Source: Tautonia plasticadhaerens (lineage in GTDB: Bacteria; Planctomycetota; Planctomycetia; Isosphaerales; Isosphaeraceae). From it: a stretch of 64,000 nucleotides of DNA. The stretch covers positions 5,580,001 through 5,644,000 of the forward strand of contig NZ_CP036426.1 in assembly GCF_007752535.1 (NCBI RefSeq). The letters are read 5' to 3'. Position 1 is the stretch's first letter. Every line of letters begins with the position of its first letter. Shown here in pieces: positions 1-7,824 of this stretch. Under the pieces are notes generated by a model. It was not told the DNA's origin. It made no database searches and worked only from the letters and a program-made list of their open reading frames with translations. The position numbers and the translations under genes were made by a program.

Positions 1-21
1 CCGGGGTCCCCGTCGGGCCTC

Positions 22-945
22 CTACCCGCCCCCCGGACCGGGGTCTCGGGCGGATCGGGGGGGCCGGCGCCGGAGGGTCGGCGACTCGGGAGTCGGCGTG
101 ATCCCGGCCGGGGGCTGGCAGGCGGGGCAATAGTGCGTGGAGCGGCCGATCAGCCCGGCGATCCGGGCCCGGACGATCGGCGTCTCGCAGGTCTTGCAGG
201 GCTCGCCCCCCCGGGCGTAGACGTGATTGACGGCGAGGAACCCCCCCTCCAGGCCCAGGACGGTGCGGTAGCCGGCGTCGAAGCTAGAGCCCTCGGCCTC
301 GATCGCCTCGGCGAGGACCTCGCCGATGGCGCGGTGCATGCGGCCGACCGCGGGGCGGTCGATCGCATGGGACGGCCGCTCGGGGTGGATGCCCGAGCGG
401 TGCAGGACCTCGTCGGCGTAGATGTTGCCGATGCCGGCGAGCACCTTCTGGTCGAGCAGGGTCGGCTTGATCGGCCGGGCGGTCCGCGCGAGGCGGGCGG
501 CGAGGTCGTCGGCGGTGATGACCAGGGCGTCGGGACCGTGGGACTTCGAGAACGCGGCCTCGGCCTCCTCGGGGCCGGCGTACCAGGCGATGCGGCCGAG
601 CCGGCGGGGGTCGTTGTAGTGGACCTTCGGGTAAGGCCCGGGTCCGGACATCGACAGGGTGAGCCGGATGTGCCGGGCCAGCTCGGAATCGACGAGGTAG
701 AAGGCTCCCGTCATCCTCGGCTGGATGACGATGATCCCCCGGGGCGGGGCCAGCTCGATCACGACCCACTTGCCCCGGCGATGGACGGCCGAGACGAGGG
801 CCCCCCTCGCCTTGAGTTCCAGCGCGGGGGCCTCGCAGTTGGCCAGGAGGTGGTCGTCGACGACCTCGAGCGACCGGATCGTCCGGCCTTCGAGGGCGGG
901 GCGGAGCCCCCGGACCATCGTCTCGACCTCGGGCAGCTCGGGCAT
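22..945 (-). CDS. mutM: Formamidopyrimidine-DNA glycosylase (Fpg/MutM)
   Basis: Base-excision repair enzyme that removes oxidised purines such as 8-oxoguanine and nicks the abasic site. The protein (307 aa) begins MPELPEVETMVRGL, giving the catalytic N-terminal proline and adjacent glutamate used once Met is removed. A conserved lysine lies in RRGKWVVIEL, the H2TH region includes KVLAGIGNIYADE, and the C-terminus has a four-Cys zinc finger (CKTC near residue 250, CPAC near 275). About 30 low-complexity, Pro/Arg-rich residues follow the finger, so it is slightly longer than the usual 270-290 aa. The gene is divergent from the BMC regulator and appears unrelated to that operon. The assignment is firm. 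Confidence 0.96.
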   Translation of the reverse strand: MPELPEVETMVRGLRPALEGRTIRSLEVVDDHLLANCEAPALELKARGALVSAVHRRGKWVVIELAPPRGIIVIQPRMTGAFYLVDSELARHIRLTLSMSGPGPYPKVHYNDPRRLGRIAWYAGPEEAEAAFSKSHGPDALVITADDLAARLARTARPIKPTLLDQKVLAGIGNIYADEVLHRSGIHPERPSHAIDRPAVGRMHRAIGEVLAEAIEAEGSSFDAGYRTVLGLEGGFLAVNHVYARGGEPCKTCETPIVRARIAGLIGRSTHYCPACQPPAGITPTPESPTLRRRPPRSARDPGPGGG

Positions 946-1022
946 GTCGGACGCCTCGACGGGGATGGGGTTGTCGCGGGGACGCCAGTATATCCGCCCG
1001 GCCGTCGATCACGCATCCGTCG

Positions 1023-1080
1023 CCGGATGATCGAAAACGATCAGCCGGATTGCGAATATCGCGCAAATCCGATCATTTTC
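1023..1080 (+). promoter_or_regulatory. Palindromic operator candidates upstream of the DeoR-family gene
   Basis: Positions 1023-1033 and 1038-1048 form an 11-bp inverted repeat with one mismatch around an AAAA centre; the core TGATCG-AAAA-CGATCA (1028-1043) is perfect. A second short inverted repeat, TTGCG/CGCAA, lies at 1050-1054 and 1062-1066. The decamer GAAAACGATC (1033-1042) recurs inverted with one change at 1071-1080. The sites lie 80-140 bp before the chosen DeoR start, in the intergenic space shared with mutM. DeoR-family repressors often bind CGAAAA/TTTTCG-type sites, so autoregulation of the BMC operon is a reasonable inference. Confidence 0.5.
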
Positions 1081-1160
1081 CGCGGTGGGTCCTTGACGGC
1101 AGTCGGGCGATGGTGGAATCTGTTGGAGGATCGTGCGTCGACACCGCCGAGAGGGGTGAA

Positions 1161-1985
1161 ATGCTCGTCGAGTCGCGGCGTCGTGCCTTGTTAGACCTGG
1201 TGAACCGGCAGGGTTTCGCGACCCTGGAGGAGCTGGTCAGGGCGACGGGCGCCTCGGAGAGCACGATTCGCCGGGACCTGGAGGCGCTGGACCAGGCCGG
1301 GGCGATCAAGCGGACCCACGGCGGGGCGGTCTGCTCGGGGGACGTGCGGGCGATGCCCGCGCTGGACGACCGGGAGACGGCCGCCGCCGAGGAGAAGGTC
1401 GCCATCGGCCGGGCCGTCGCCGGCCTGGTCGAGGACGGCGAGACGGTGCTCCTGGACGGCGGGACGACGACCCTCGAGGTGGCCCGGGCGCTCGTGGGCC
1501 GGCCGATCCAGGTGGTGACGAACAGCCTGCCCATCGCGGCGCTGCTGGCGTCGAGCAAGGACACGGACTTGATCATGATCGGCGGCTACGTCTACCCCCG
1601 GACCGGAGTGGCGATGGGCCCGCTGGCGGTGGCCACGATGCAGGGGATCCGGGTCCGCCGGGCGGTGCTCGGGGCCGGGGGGATCACGCCCGAGGGGGTG
1701 TTCAACTCCAACAGCCTGCTGGTCGAGACCGAGCGCCAGATGATGACCTGCGGCCAGGAGGTGCTGATCGCCGCCGACCACTCGAAGTTCGGCCGCCAGT
1801 CCCTCTCGAAGCTCTGCGGGCTGGAGGAAATCCACCGGGTCGTGACCGACTCGGGGGTCGCCGGGCCGGATCGGGCGATGCTCGAATCGGCCGGCGTGGG
1901 ACTGATCATCGCCCCGGTCGAGGCCGGGGCCGACGGGCTGAACGGGACGGCCCGGAACCCCGGATCGAGGGCGATACCCCGATGA
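1161..1985 (+). CDS. DeoR-family transcriptional regulator of the BMC operon
   Basis: Likely sugar-phosphate-responsive repressor at the head of the microcompartment operon. The N-terminal winged helix (residues about 1-57) has the family pattern with recognition helix SESTIRRDLEAL followed by RTHGGAV. The rest is the DeoR C-terminal sensor fold, with DGGTTTLEVARAL and a GAGGI loop. The open frame extends upstream to 1050, but ATG 1161 is preceded by GAGGGGTGAA and places the HTH at the N-terminus as in the family, giving 274 aa. It overlaps pduL by 4 bp (ATGA), so it is transcribed with the operon. DeoR genes accompany PVM-type BMC loci; the effector is not visible from sequence. Confidence 0.9.
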   Translation: MLVESRRRALLDLVNRQGFATLEELVRATGASESTIRRDLEALDQAGAIKRTHGGAVCSGDVRAMPALDDRETAAAEEKVAIGRAVAGLVEDGETVLLDGGTTTLEVARALVGRPIQVVTNSLPIAALLASSKDTDLIMIGGYVYPRTGVAMGPLAVATMQGIRVRRAVLGAGGITPEGVFNSNSLLVETERQMMTCGQEVLIAADHSKFGRQSLSKLCGLEEIHRVVTDSGVAGPDRAMLESAGVGLIIAPVEAGADGLNGTARNPGSRAIPR

Positions 1986-2659
1986 GCGCGAGTACGGCGA
2001 TTCCCCGAGGCGACGTCGAGCAACTCGTCCGGTCGATCCTCCGGCAGCAGTTCGGCGGCGACGGGCGGGCCCCGGGCGGATACCGGCCGGATTTGGTGGT
2101 GAACATCTCGGCACGCCACGTCCACCTGAGGCAGGATCACGTGGACGTCCTCTTCGGCAAGGGGTACCAGCTCACGGAGATGAAGCGGCTGTACCAGGCC
2201 ACCGACTTCGCCAGCAACGAGACGGTGGCGGTGGTCGGCCCCCGGCAGCGGATGATCCCCAACGTCCGGATCCTGGGGCCCTGCCGCGCGTTCACCCAGG
2301 TGGAGCTGGCCTTCACCGACGCGATCAGCCTGGGCCTGGACCTGCCGGTGAAGCTCTCGGGCGACATCGAGGGGACGCCCGGATGCCTGCTGATCGGCCC
2401 GAAGGGGTCGGTCGAGCTGGACAAGGGGGTCATCCGGGCCGAGCGTCACGTGCACATGGGGGATCGGGACGCCTCCTACTACGGCGTGAAGGCCAAGGAC
2501 CGGATGAACCTCCGGATCCACGGCCCCTGCCCCACCACCCTGGAGGGCCTGCTGGTCCGGACCAATCCGGACTGGAAGCTGGAGGTCCACATCGACACCG
2601 ACGAGGGGAACGCCTGCGACCTGGTCCATGCGACCAGGGTCGAGCTGGTCAAGCCGTGA
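1982..2659 (+). CDS. pduL: PduL-type phosphate acyltransferase (BMC phosphotransacylase)
   Basis: Converts acyl-CoA plus phosphate to acyl-phosphate and CoA; in this context probably lactyl-CoA to lactyl-phosphate, recycling CoA inside the shell. The 225-aa protein has the two PduL metal-binding histidine motifs, [11 protein letters not shown] near residue 42 and [12 protein letters not shown] near 155. Before them is an amphipathic N-terminal stretch ([15 protein letters not shown], residues about 11-25) followed by a flexible linker, the form of a BMC encapsulation peptide. Similar helices occur in the aldehyde dehydrogenase and the aldolase of this operon. The start overlaps the deoR stop (ATGA). 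Confidence 0.94.
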   Translation: MSASTAIPRGDVEQLVRSILRQQFGGDGRAPGGYRPDLVVNISARHVHLRQDHVDVLFGKGYQLTEMKRLYQATDFASNETVAVVGPRQRMIPNVRILGPCRAFTQVELAFTDAISLGLDLPVKLSGDIEGTPGCLLIGPKGSVELDKGVIRAERHVHMGDRDASYYGVKAKDRMNLRIHGPCPTTLEGLLVRTNPDWKLEVHIDTDEGNACDLVHATRVELVKP

Positions 2660-2990
2660 GATGGTAGGGGGCCTTGTTGCGAGCGCCTCGGCCCCTCACC
2701 CCGGCCCTCTCCCCACGAGTGGGGAGGGGGCAGCCTCCGACCCTCGCCCCCGTCTTCGGGGAAGAGGGTGGGCGAAGCCCGGGCGAGGGGGGATCGGACG
2801 AACAGACGAGACATCGGACGGATCAAAAGACCGCTCCCCGGGGTCGGGGAGCGGGCAGCCGGAGGCCGGGCGAGGGGTCGGCCGCACTCGCAACCCCCTC
2901 GACGCCGACAGACACGAGAACGCACCACACCACGACGGCGTCCCGGGGGTCGTGACCCCGGGCGCCGATCGAACCGCGGGGGGCCCTTCG
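2660..2990 (+). other. 331-bp intergenic hairpin array between pduL and the first shell gene
   Basis: No credible gene is seen here. The stretch carries four inverted repeats: 2705-2715/2720-2730 (11 bp with one G-U, loop CGAG); 2741-2749/2781-2789 (9 bp enclosing smaller stems); 2831-2840/2845-2854 (10 bp perfect, loop GGGT); and 2942-2948/2956-2962 (7 bp). None is followed by a T tract. The first two resemble CCCTCTCCCC...GGGGAGAGGG intergenic repeats, also seen near 16.8 kb. They may be mRNA processing or stabilising structures, or repeat debris. The open frame of the next gene runs back through this region, but its composition there is not shell-like. Confidence 0.6.
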
Positions 2991-3338
2991 ATGGCCAATG
3001 GATCGCTCCAGGAAGCGCTCGGGATGATCGAGACGAAGGGGTTCGTCGCGCTGGTCGAGGCGACCGACGCGATGCTCAAGGCGGCCAACGTCGAGCTGGC
3101 CGGCTGGGACAAGGTCGGCAGCGGCCTGGTCACGGCCTTCGTCGTCGGGGACGTGGCGGCGGTGAAGGCCGCCGTCGACGCCGGGGCCGCGGCGGCCAGC
3201 CGGATCGGCGAGGTCGTCAGCGTGCAGGTCATCCCCCGGCCCCACGAGGAGCTGGGCGGCGTCCTGAGCTTCGCGAAGGCCCAGGCGGCGGCCCGGACCG
3301 GCGCCGGCTCCCCCACCACCAAGAACGACGGAGCCTGA
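2991..3338 (+). CDS. BMC-H hexameric shell protein 1
   Basis: Shell hexamer subunit of the microcompartment facet. The 115-aa product is one BMC domain: [20 protein letters not shown] at the start, then DKVGSG and [14 protein letters not shown], and the [11 protein letters not shown] end typical of PduA/CcmK-type proteins. The pore loop VGSG is closest to the standard KIGSG. A 20-30-residue Ala/Thr-rich tail follows. ATG 2991 was chosen because the domain starts six residues later; the frame is open upstream to 2628 but that part has no domain. It is followed 4 bp later by a second BMC-H gene. Confidence 0.95.
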   Translation: MANGSLQEALGMIETKGFVALVEATDAMLKAANVELAGWDKVGSGLVTAFVVGDVAAVKAAVDAGAAAASRIGEVVSVQVIPRPHEELGGVLSFAKAQAAARTGAGSPTTKNDGA

Positions 3339-3342
3339 TCCC

Positions 3343-3663
3343 ATGTCGACCGCAATCAACCCCGCCCGGGGGAGCCGGTTCTCGACCGGCTCCGGCGGCG
3401 AGGCGCTCGGCATGATCGAGTGCCGGGGCCTGGTCGCCATCATCGAGGCGACCGACGCGATGCTCAAGGCGGCCAACGTGACCCACGTCGGCAAGATCAG
3501 CGTCGGCGGGACCTACGTCACGACGATCGTCCGGGGCGACGTGGGCAGCGTCCGGGCGGCCGTCGAGGCCGGCGCCGAGGCGGCCAGCCGGGTCGGCGAC
3601 CTGGTCTCGGCGCACGTCATCCCCCGGCCGGACCCGGCCGTGATCCGGACCTTCCTCGGCTGA
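3343..3663 (+). CDS. BMC-H hexameric shell protein 2
   Basis: Second facet hexamer subunit, 106 aa, with a 19-residue Gly/Ser-rich N-terminal lead before [21 protein letters not shown]. The pore segment reads [11 protein letters not shown], longer and more polar than the VGSG of the first paralog, so permeability is probably different. The domain ends [19 protein letters not shown], with almost no tail. A 37-nt block (3443-3479) is identical to 3055-3091 in BMC-H 1, suggesting recent duplication or gene conversion. A 127-bp pyrimidine-rich gap follows before the third paralog. Confidence 0.95.
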   Translation: MSTAINPARGSRFSTGSGGEALGMIECRGLVAIIEATDAMLKAANVTHVGKISVGGTYVTTIVRGDVGSVRAAVEAGAEAASRVGDLVSAHVIPRPDPAVIRTFLG

Positions 3664-3790
3664 TCGGCGCCGGGGACGAGGCCGGGGGTCGGCGGCGGGC
3701 GAGGCCGACGCGACCCGCCCGGCCCGCCTCCCCACCCGACCGCCCCGGACCCTCCCCCATTCTTCCCCATCTCCAAGGACCGAGAACCCC

Positions 3791-4066
3791 ATGAACGGCT
3801 CCGCGCTGGGCCTGATCGAGACGAGGGGCCTGATCGGCCTGATCAACGCGTATGACGCGATGCTCAAGGCCGCGAATGTGGAAGTCGCCACACCGATCAT
3901 CAAGCTGGACGGTGGCGTGGTCAGCGGGATGATCCGGGGCGACGTGAGCAGCGTCCGGGCGGCCGTCGAGGCCGGCGCCGAGGCCGCCGCCCGGTGCGGC
4001 GAGCTGAAGGCCGCGCACGTGATCCCCCGGCCGTCCCCGGCGGTGGTCGAGGCGTTCGTCAAGTGA
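3791..4066 (+). CDS. BMC-H hexameric shell protein 3
   Basis: Third facet hexamer subunit, 91 aa and the most compact of the three. It runs from SALGLIETRGLIGLINAYDAM to AAHVIPRPSPAVVEAFVK with no extra tail. Its pore segment is KLDGGVVSG, with an acidic residue where the others have Ser/Val-Gly. The start ATG has AAGGA about 15 nt upstream, so spacing is loose. It lies 43 bp ahead of the acyl kinase. Three BMC-H paralogs with three different pore loops suggest a mixed facet with separate routes for substrate, product and cofactor; this is inference. Confidence 0.94.
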   Translation: MNGSALGLIETRGLIGLINAYDAMLKAANVEVATPIIKLDGGVVSGMIRGDVSSVRAAVEAGAEAAARCGELKAAHVIPRPSPAVVEAFVK

Positions 4067-4109
4067 GTCCGTCGGCCCCGGACCGGGGGCGATCGCGGAG
4101 GGGGCCTCG

Positions 4110-5303
4110 ATGAAGATCCTGGTGGCCAACCTGGGCAGCACCAGCTTCAAGTACCGCCTGTTCGACCTGGGAGACCCGGGCGAGCCGATGCTCGCCCGGG
4201 GGGCCGTCGACCGCATCGGCGGCCCGTCGTCGAAGGTGGTCTATGCGTCGTCGAAGGGGAAGACCGAGGCCGATCGGGCCGTGCCCGACCACGGCGAGGC
4301 GGTGCGCCTCTGCCTGGAGCAGTTGACCAACCCGGCGACCGGGGTGATCGGGTCGGCGTCGGAGGTCTCGGCGATTGGTTTCAAGGCGGTGCACGCGAAG
4401 GGGATCAGCGGGGTGCAGCGGGTGGACGCCCGGCTGCTCTCGGCGATGGAGGCGTTCAACGACGTCACCCCCGCCCACAACCCCCCCTACGTGCGGGCCA
4501 TGCGGATGCTCGCCGAGCGGTTCCCGGAGATGCCGCTGGTCGCCGCCTTCGAGACCGGCTTCCACGCGACGATCCCCGACCGCAACCGGCGCTATGCCGT
4601 GCCGAACGAGTGGGCGACCGAGCACGGCGTCCTCCGCTGGGGCTTCCACGGCGCCAGCCACCGGTTCATCGCCGAGCGGACGGCTCTGCTGCTCAACCGG
4701 CCGGACCTCAGGCTCATTTCCTGCCACCTCGGTGGCAGCTCGTCGCTCTGCGCCATCCGGGACGGCAAGTCGGTGGCGACGAGCATGGGGATGAGCCCGC
4801 AATCGGGCCTGCTCCAGAACAACCGGGTCGGCGACTTCGACCCCTTCGCCCTGCCGGCCGTGATGCGGGCGACCGGGATGAGGTTCGAGGAAGCGCTGGC
4901 GATCCTCGCGAACCGGTCGGGCCTGCTGGGGATCTGCGGCAAGAACGACCTCCGGGACGTGGAGGCCGCGGCCGAGACCGGCGAGGCGGACGCGCAGCTG
5001 GCCCTGGACATGTACGTCTCGTCGATCCGGCACTACCTCGGGGCCTACCTGGTGGAGCTTGGGGACACGGACGCGATCGTCTTCACCGCGGGCATCGGCG
5101 AGAACTCGCCGAGGATCCGGTCGATGGTCTGCCGGGACCTGGAGCGGCTCGGCATCCTCCTGAACGACGAGCTGAACGAGGCCGGCCACGGCGAGCGGAA
5201 GATCTCGGCGGCTGACAGCAAGGTCGAGGTCTGGGTGATGCCGACGAACGAGGAAATCATCGTCGCCAGGCAGGCCCGGGACCTCCTCTCGGCCCGTTCG
5301 TGA
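4110..5303 (+). CDS. Divergent acetate-kinase-family acyl kinase of the BMC
   Basis: ASKHA-fold kinase (397 aa) that should convert acyl-phosphate plus ADP to carboxylate and ATP, using the PduL product. Family landmarks are ILVANLGSTSFKYRLFDL at the N-terminus, RWGFHGASHRF, LGGSSSLCAIRDGKSVATSMG and FTAGIGENS. Several positions differ from AckA: the usual NAGSSS is NLGSTS, the GHRVVHGG segment reads GFKAVHAKG (catalytic Arg replaced by Lys), and FDTAFH reads FETGFH (catalytic Asp replaced by Glu). The Arg in NNRVGDFDP is kept. This suggests a substrate other than acetate, perhaps lactyl-phosphate. GGAGGGGG precedes the start. Confidence 0.88.
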   Translation: MKILVANLGSTSFKYRLFDLGDPGEPMLARGAVDRIGGPSSKVVYASSKGKTEADRAVPDHGEAVRLCLEQLTNPATGVIGSASEVSAIGFKAVHAKGISGVQRVDARLLSAMEAFNDVTPAHNPPYVRAMRMLAERFPEMPLVAAFETGFHATIPDRNRRYAVPNEWATEHGVLRWGFHGASHRFIAERTALLLNRPDLRLISCHLGGSSSLCAIRDGKSVATSMGMSPQSGLLQNNRVGDFDPFALPAVMRATGMRFEEALAILANRSGLLGICGKNDLRDVEAAAETGEADAQLALDMYVSSIRHYLGAYLVELGDTDAIVFTAGIGENSPRIRSMVCRDLERLGILLNDELNEAGHGERKISAADSKVEVWVMPTNEEIIVARQARDLLSARS

Positions 5304-5350
5304 TCCGGCCCGAGGACGATCGCCATCCATCACCTTCCAGGACTGTCCCG

Positions 5351-5671
5351 ATGTTCGTCGCCCGAGTGACCGGATCGGTCGTGGCCACCCAGAAGGTGGC
5401 GTCGATGACCGGTCACAAGCTCCTGACGGTCGAGCCGTACCGGGTCGATCCCGAATCGAACGCCCGGCTGGTGCCGACCGGCCGGACGTTCGTGGTGGTC
5501 GACACCTTGGGCGCCGGGATCGGCGAGATGGTCCTGATCTGCCAGGGATCGAGCGCCCGGCTGACGCCGGAGACCGAGAAGCTGCCGATCGACGCGGTGG
5601 TGATCGGGCTGGTGGACACGATGGACGTCGGCGGCTCGGTCGTTTTCTCGAGCCGGGACCGGGGCGATTGA
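5351..5671 (+). CDS. BMC-P (EutN/CcmL-type) pentameric vertex protein 1
   Basis: Shell vertex protein, 106 aa. The EutN/CcmL fold is visible as MFVARVTGSVVATQKV, then HKLLTVEPY, VVVDTLGAGIGEMVLICQGSSAR, and the end IDAVVIGLVDTMDV. The frame is open to 5300, but ATG 5351 has AGGA about 10 nt upstream and puts the first beta-strand at the N-terminus as in the family. It is one of three BMC-P genes in the operon. It ends in a TGATG overlap with the small membrane protein gene. Confidence 0.94.
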   Translation: MFVARVTGSVVATQKVASMTGHKLLTVEPYRVDPESNARLVPTGRTFVVVDTLGAGIGEMVLICQGSSARLTPETEKLPIDAVVIGLVDTMDVGGSVVFSSRDRGD

Positions 5672-6021
5672 TGGCCCATCGACGACGGAGGCCGAGGCGA
5701 TGGGGGCGGATCGGGTGTGCCCTGGAGATCATGCTGGGCGTGCTGTTCTCGATCGTCCACCTCGGGGTGGCCTGGGGGATTTCCGGGTGGTGGCCGCGGG
5801 TGCTGGCCGTGCCCCCGAGCGACCCGAGGCGAATCCTGTTCTCGATCTACTGGTGGCCGCCGATGCACTTGCTCGGCCACGCCGCCGAGGGGGCCGGTGC
5901 CCCGGCGGGGGGGATCACGAACCTGATGCTCCTGCCCCTGGCCTGGGTGGTCTGCTCCGCCTACGGGTGGCTGACCGCGATCGCCCTCTGCCTGCCGTCC
6001 CGACTCCGTCGCCGGCGTTGA
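5671..6021 (+). CDS. Small two-TM membrane protein inside the BMC operon
   Basis: I do not recognise a family. The 116-aa protein has a strongly basic start (HRRRRPRRWGR), a first membrane segment around residues 16-38 (LEIMLGVLFSIVHLGVAWGI), a middle section with HLLGHAAEGAG, a second segment around 83-105 (NLMLLPLAWVVCSAYGWLTA) and a basic end (RLRRRR). By the positive-inside rule both ends would face the cytosol. The ATG overlaps the stop of BMC-P 1 (TGATG), so it is translated with the shell genes although it is predicted to sit in the membrane. A TTG at 5668 is a possible alternative start. Confidence 0.7.
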   Translation: MAHRRRRPRRWGRIGCALEIMLGVLFSIVHLGVAWGISGWWPRVLAVPPSDPRRILFSIYWWPPMHLLGHAAEGAGAPAGGITNLMLLPLAWVVCSAYGWLTAIALCLPSRLRRRR

Positions 6022-6113
6022 ACTGACCCGGCTCCCGACCGATCGAATCTTCCCGCGAACCCGGCCCGGCCCCGAATCGATCGGGCCGGCCCCGCCTCCC
6101 CAGGGTGACCGCC

Positions 6114-7544
6114 ATGCAACCGATGACCGAGGACCTGATCCGCAACGTCGTGCAGCAGGTGCTGTCCCAGATGGGCGGCAACGGGGCCTCGACGGCCAGC
6201 AACGGGGCGGGCCGCCCGGGCGGCCGGGACGGCGTCTATCCGACCGCCGATGCGGCCGTGGCCGCCGCCGAGGAGGCCTACACGGCCTTCCGGCTCCGGC
6301 CCCTGGGGGACCGGGACAAGGCCGTGAAGGCGATCAAGCGGCTCTGCGTCGATCGGGCCGAGGAGTGGGGCCGCAAGGAGCTGGACGAGACCAAGATCGG
6401 GCGGCTCGACCACAAGATCAGCAAGCTGCGGGACGCCATCCCGCCGATCCCGGGCGTGGAGTACCTCCGCACCGAGAACAACGCGGGGGACAACGGGCTG
6501 ACGCTGACGCAGCACGCGCCGTTCGGGGTCATCGGCTCGATCACGCCCGTCACGCACAGCCTGCCGACCCTGGCGTGCAACGCGATCAACATGCTCGCGG
6601 CCGGGAACGCGGTGGTCTTCAACGCCCACCCGTCGGGGGCGAACATCGCCGCCGAGGGGGTGCAGGCGTTCAACCGGGCGATCCGGGACGCGATCGGCAT
6701 CGGCGACCTGCTGACGATCATCCACCCGCCGACGATCGAGTCGGCCGACGCCCTGTTCAAGCACCGGGGGGTGAAGCTGCTGGTCGTCACCGGGGGCCCG
6801 GCCGTGGCCAGGGCGGCGCTCTCGAGCAACAAGCGGGCGATCGTCGCCGGGCCGGGGAACCCCCCGGTGGTCGTGGACGGGACGGCCTGCCTGGAGAACG
6901 CGGCGGAGTCGATCGTCCGGGGGGCGGCATTCGATAATAATCTCCTGTGCATCGGCGAGAAGCAGGTCTTCGCCACGTCGGACGTCTTCGACAAGCTGAT
7001 GGAGGCGGTCGGCCGCGTCGGGGGCCACCGGCTGGACTCCCAGCAGATCGACGCGCTGACCCGGGCCGCGTTCGTGAAGAACGACGAGGGCAAGCTCCTC
7101 GTCAACAAGGATCTCGTCGGCAAGGACCCGGGCGTCCTCGCCGGGCACGCCGGGGCATCGATCCCGCCGGGGACGCAGATCCTCTACGGCGAGACCTCGG
7201 CCGATCACCCGTTCGTGGACCACGAGCAGATGATGCCGTTCATCCCCTTCGTCCGGGTGCCGGACGTGGGCCGGGCGATCGAGCTGGCGAGGCGGTCGGA
7301 GCACGGCTACGGCCACACGGCCATCCTCCACTCCCGGGACACGGGCGTGATGGACCGGATGGGCCGGGCGATGGACTGCACGATCTTCGTGATCAACGGC
7401 GCCTGCACCGCCGGGCTGGGCAGCGGCGGCGAGGGCGTGGGCTCGTACTCGATCGCCGGGCCGACCGGGGAGGGGGTGACGACCCCCCTGACGTTCACCC
7501 GGCAGCGGCGGACGGCGATCATCGGCGGCATGCGGTTCATCTGA
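6114..7544 (+). CDS. BMC-encapsulated CoA-acylating aldehyde dehydrogenase
   Basis: Oxidises an aldehyde (lactaldehyde in the PVM model) to acyl-CoA with NAD+; the core oxidative step in the shell lumen. 476 aa from ATG 6114. Residues about 4-20 (TEDLIRNVVQQVLSQMGG) form an amphipathic encapsulation helix joined by a Gly/Ser/Asn linker to the catalytic fold. The catalytic cysteine lies in NNLLCIGEKQVF (codon 6948-6950, residue 279), matching the PduP/EutE class, and APFGVIGSITP is the nucleotide-binding strand. An in-frame GTG at 6105 also exists, but AGGGTG at 6102-6107 is correctly placed for 6114. Confidence 0.95.
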   Translation: MQPMTEDLIRNVVQQVLSQMGGNGASTASNGAGRPGGRDGVYPTADAAVAAAEEAYTAFRLRPLGDRDKAVKAIKRLCVDRAEEWGRKELDETKIGRLDHKISKLRDAIPPIPGVEYLRTENNAGDNGLTLTQHAPFGVIGSITPVTHSLPTLACNAINMLAAGNAVVFNAHPSGANIAAEGVQAFNRAIRDAIGIGDLLTIIHPPTIESADALFKHRGVKLLVVTGGPAVARAALSSNKRAIVAGPGNPPVVVDGTACLENAAESIVRGAAFDNNLLCIGEKQVFATSDVFDKLMEAVGRVGGHRLDSQQIDALTRAAFVKNDEGKLLVNKDLVGKDPGVLAGHAGASIPPGTQILYGETSADHPFVDHEQMMPFIPFVRVPDVGRAIELARRSEHGYGHTAILHSRDTGVMDRMGRAMDCTIFVINGACTAGLGSGGEGVGSYSIAGPTGEGVTTPLTFTRQRRTAIIGGMRFI

Positions 7545-7569
7545 CCCGCCCGGACTGGAGCATCCTCCG

Positions 7570-7824
7570 ATGCAACTCGGCCGCGTGATCGGGTCGGCGA
7601 CCTCGACGATCAAGCACCCGACGTTCCGGGGGGAGCGGCTGCTCGTCGTGCAGCTCGAAGGGGCCGACGGCCGGGACGACGGCGACCCGGTCCTGGCGTT
7701 CGACCGGATGGGGGCGGGCCGGGGGGACCGGGTGATCGTGACGAACGACGGGAAGGCGTTGCAGGAGATGATCGGCCGGGATACGCCCGGCCGGTGGAGC
7801 GTGATGGGGCTGCCGGACGGATGA
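7570..7824 (+). CDS. BMC-P (EutN/CcmL-type) pentameric vertex protein 2
   Basis: Vertex pentamer subunit, 84 aa and the shortest of the three: MQLGRVIGSATSTIKHPTF, ERLLVVQLEG, FDRMGAGRGDRVIVTNDGKA, with a truncated C-terminus ending WSVMGLPDG. GGAG lies just upstream of the ATG. The C-terminal strand that usually reads DxxIVGIID in EutN proteins is replaced by a short polar tail, so pentamer packing may differ slightly. The stop overlaps the start of the next gene (ATGA). It follows the aldehyde dehydrogenase after 25 bp. Confidence 0.92.
   Translation: MQLGRVIGSATSTIKHPTFRGERLLVVQLEGADGRDDGDPVLAFDRMGAGRGDRVIVTNDGKALQEMIGRDTPGRWSVMGLPDG

Noticed and set aside
2628-2990. 121-codon N-terminal extension of BMC-H 1
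   Set aside because: Not shell-like, crosses several hairpins; ATG 2991 begins six residues before the BMC domain.
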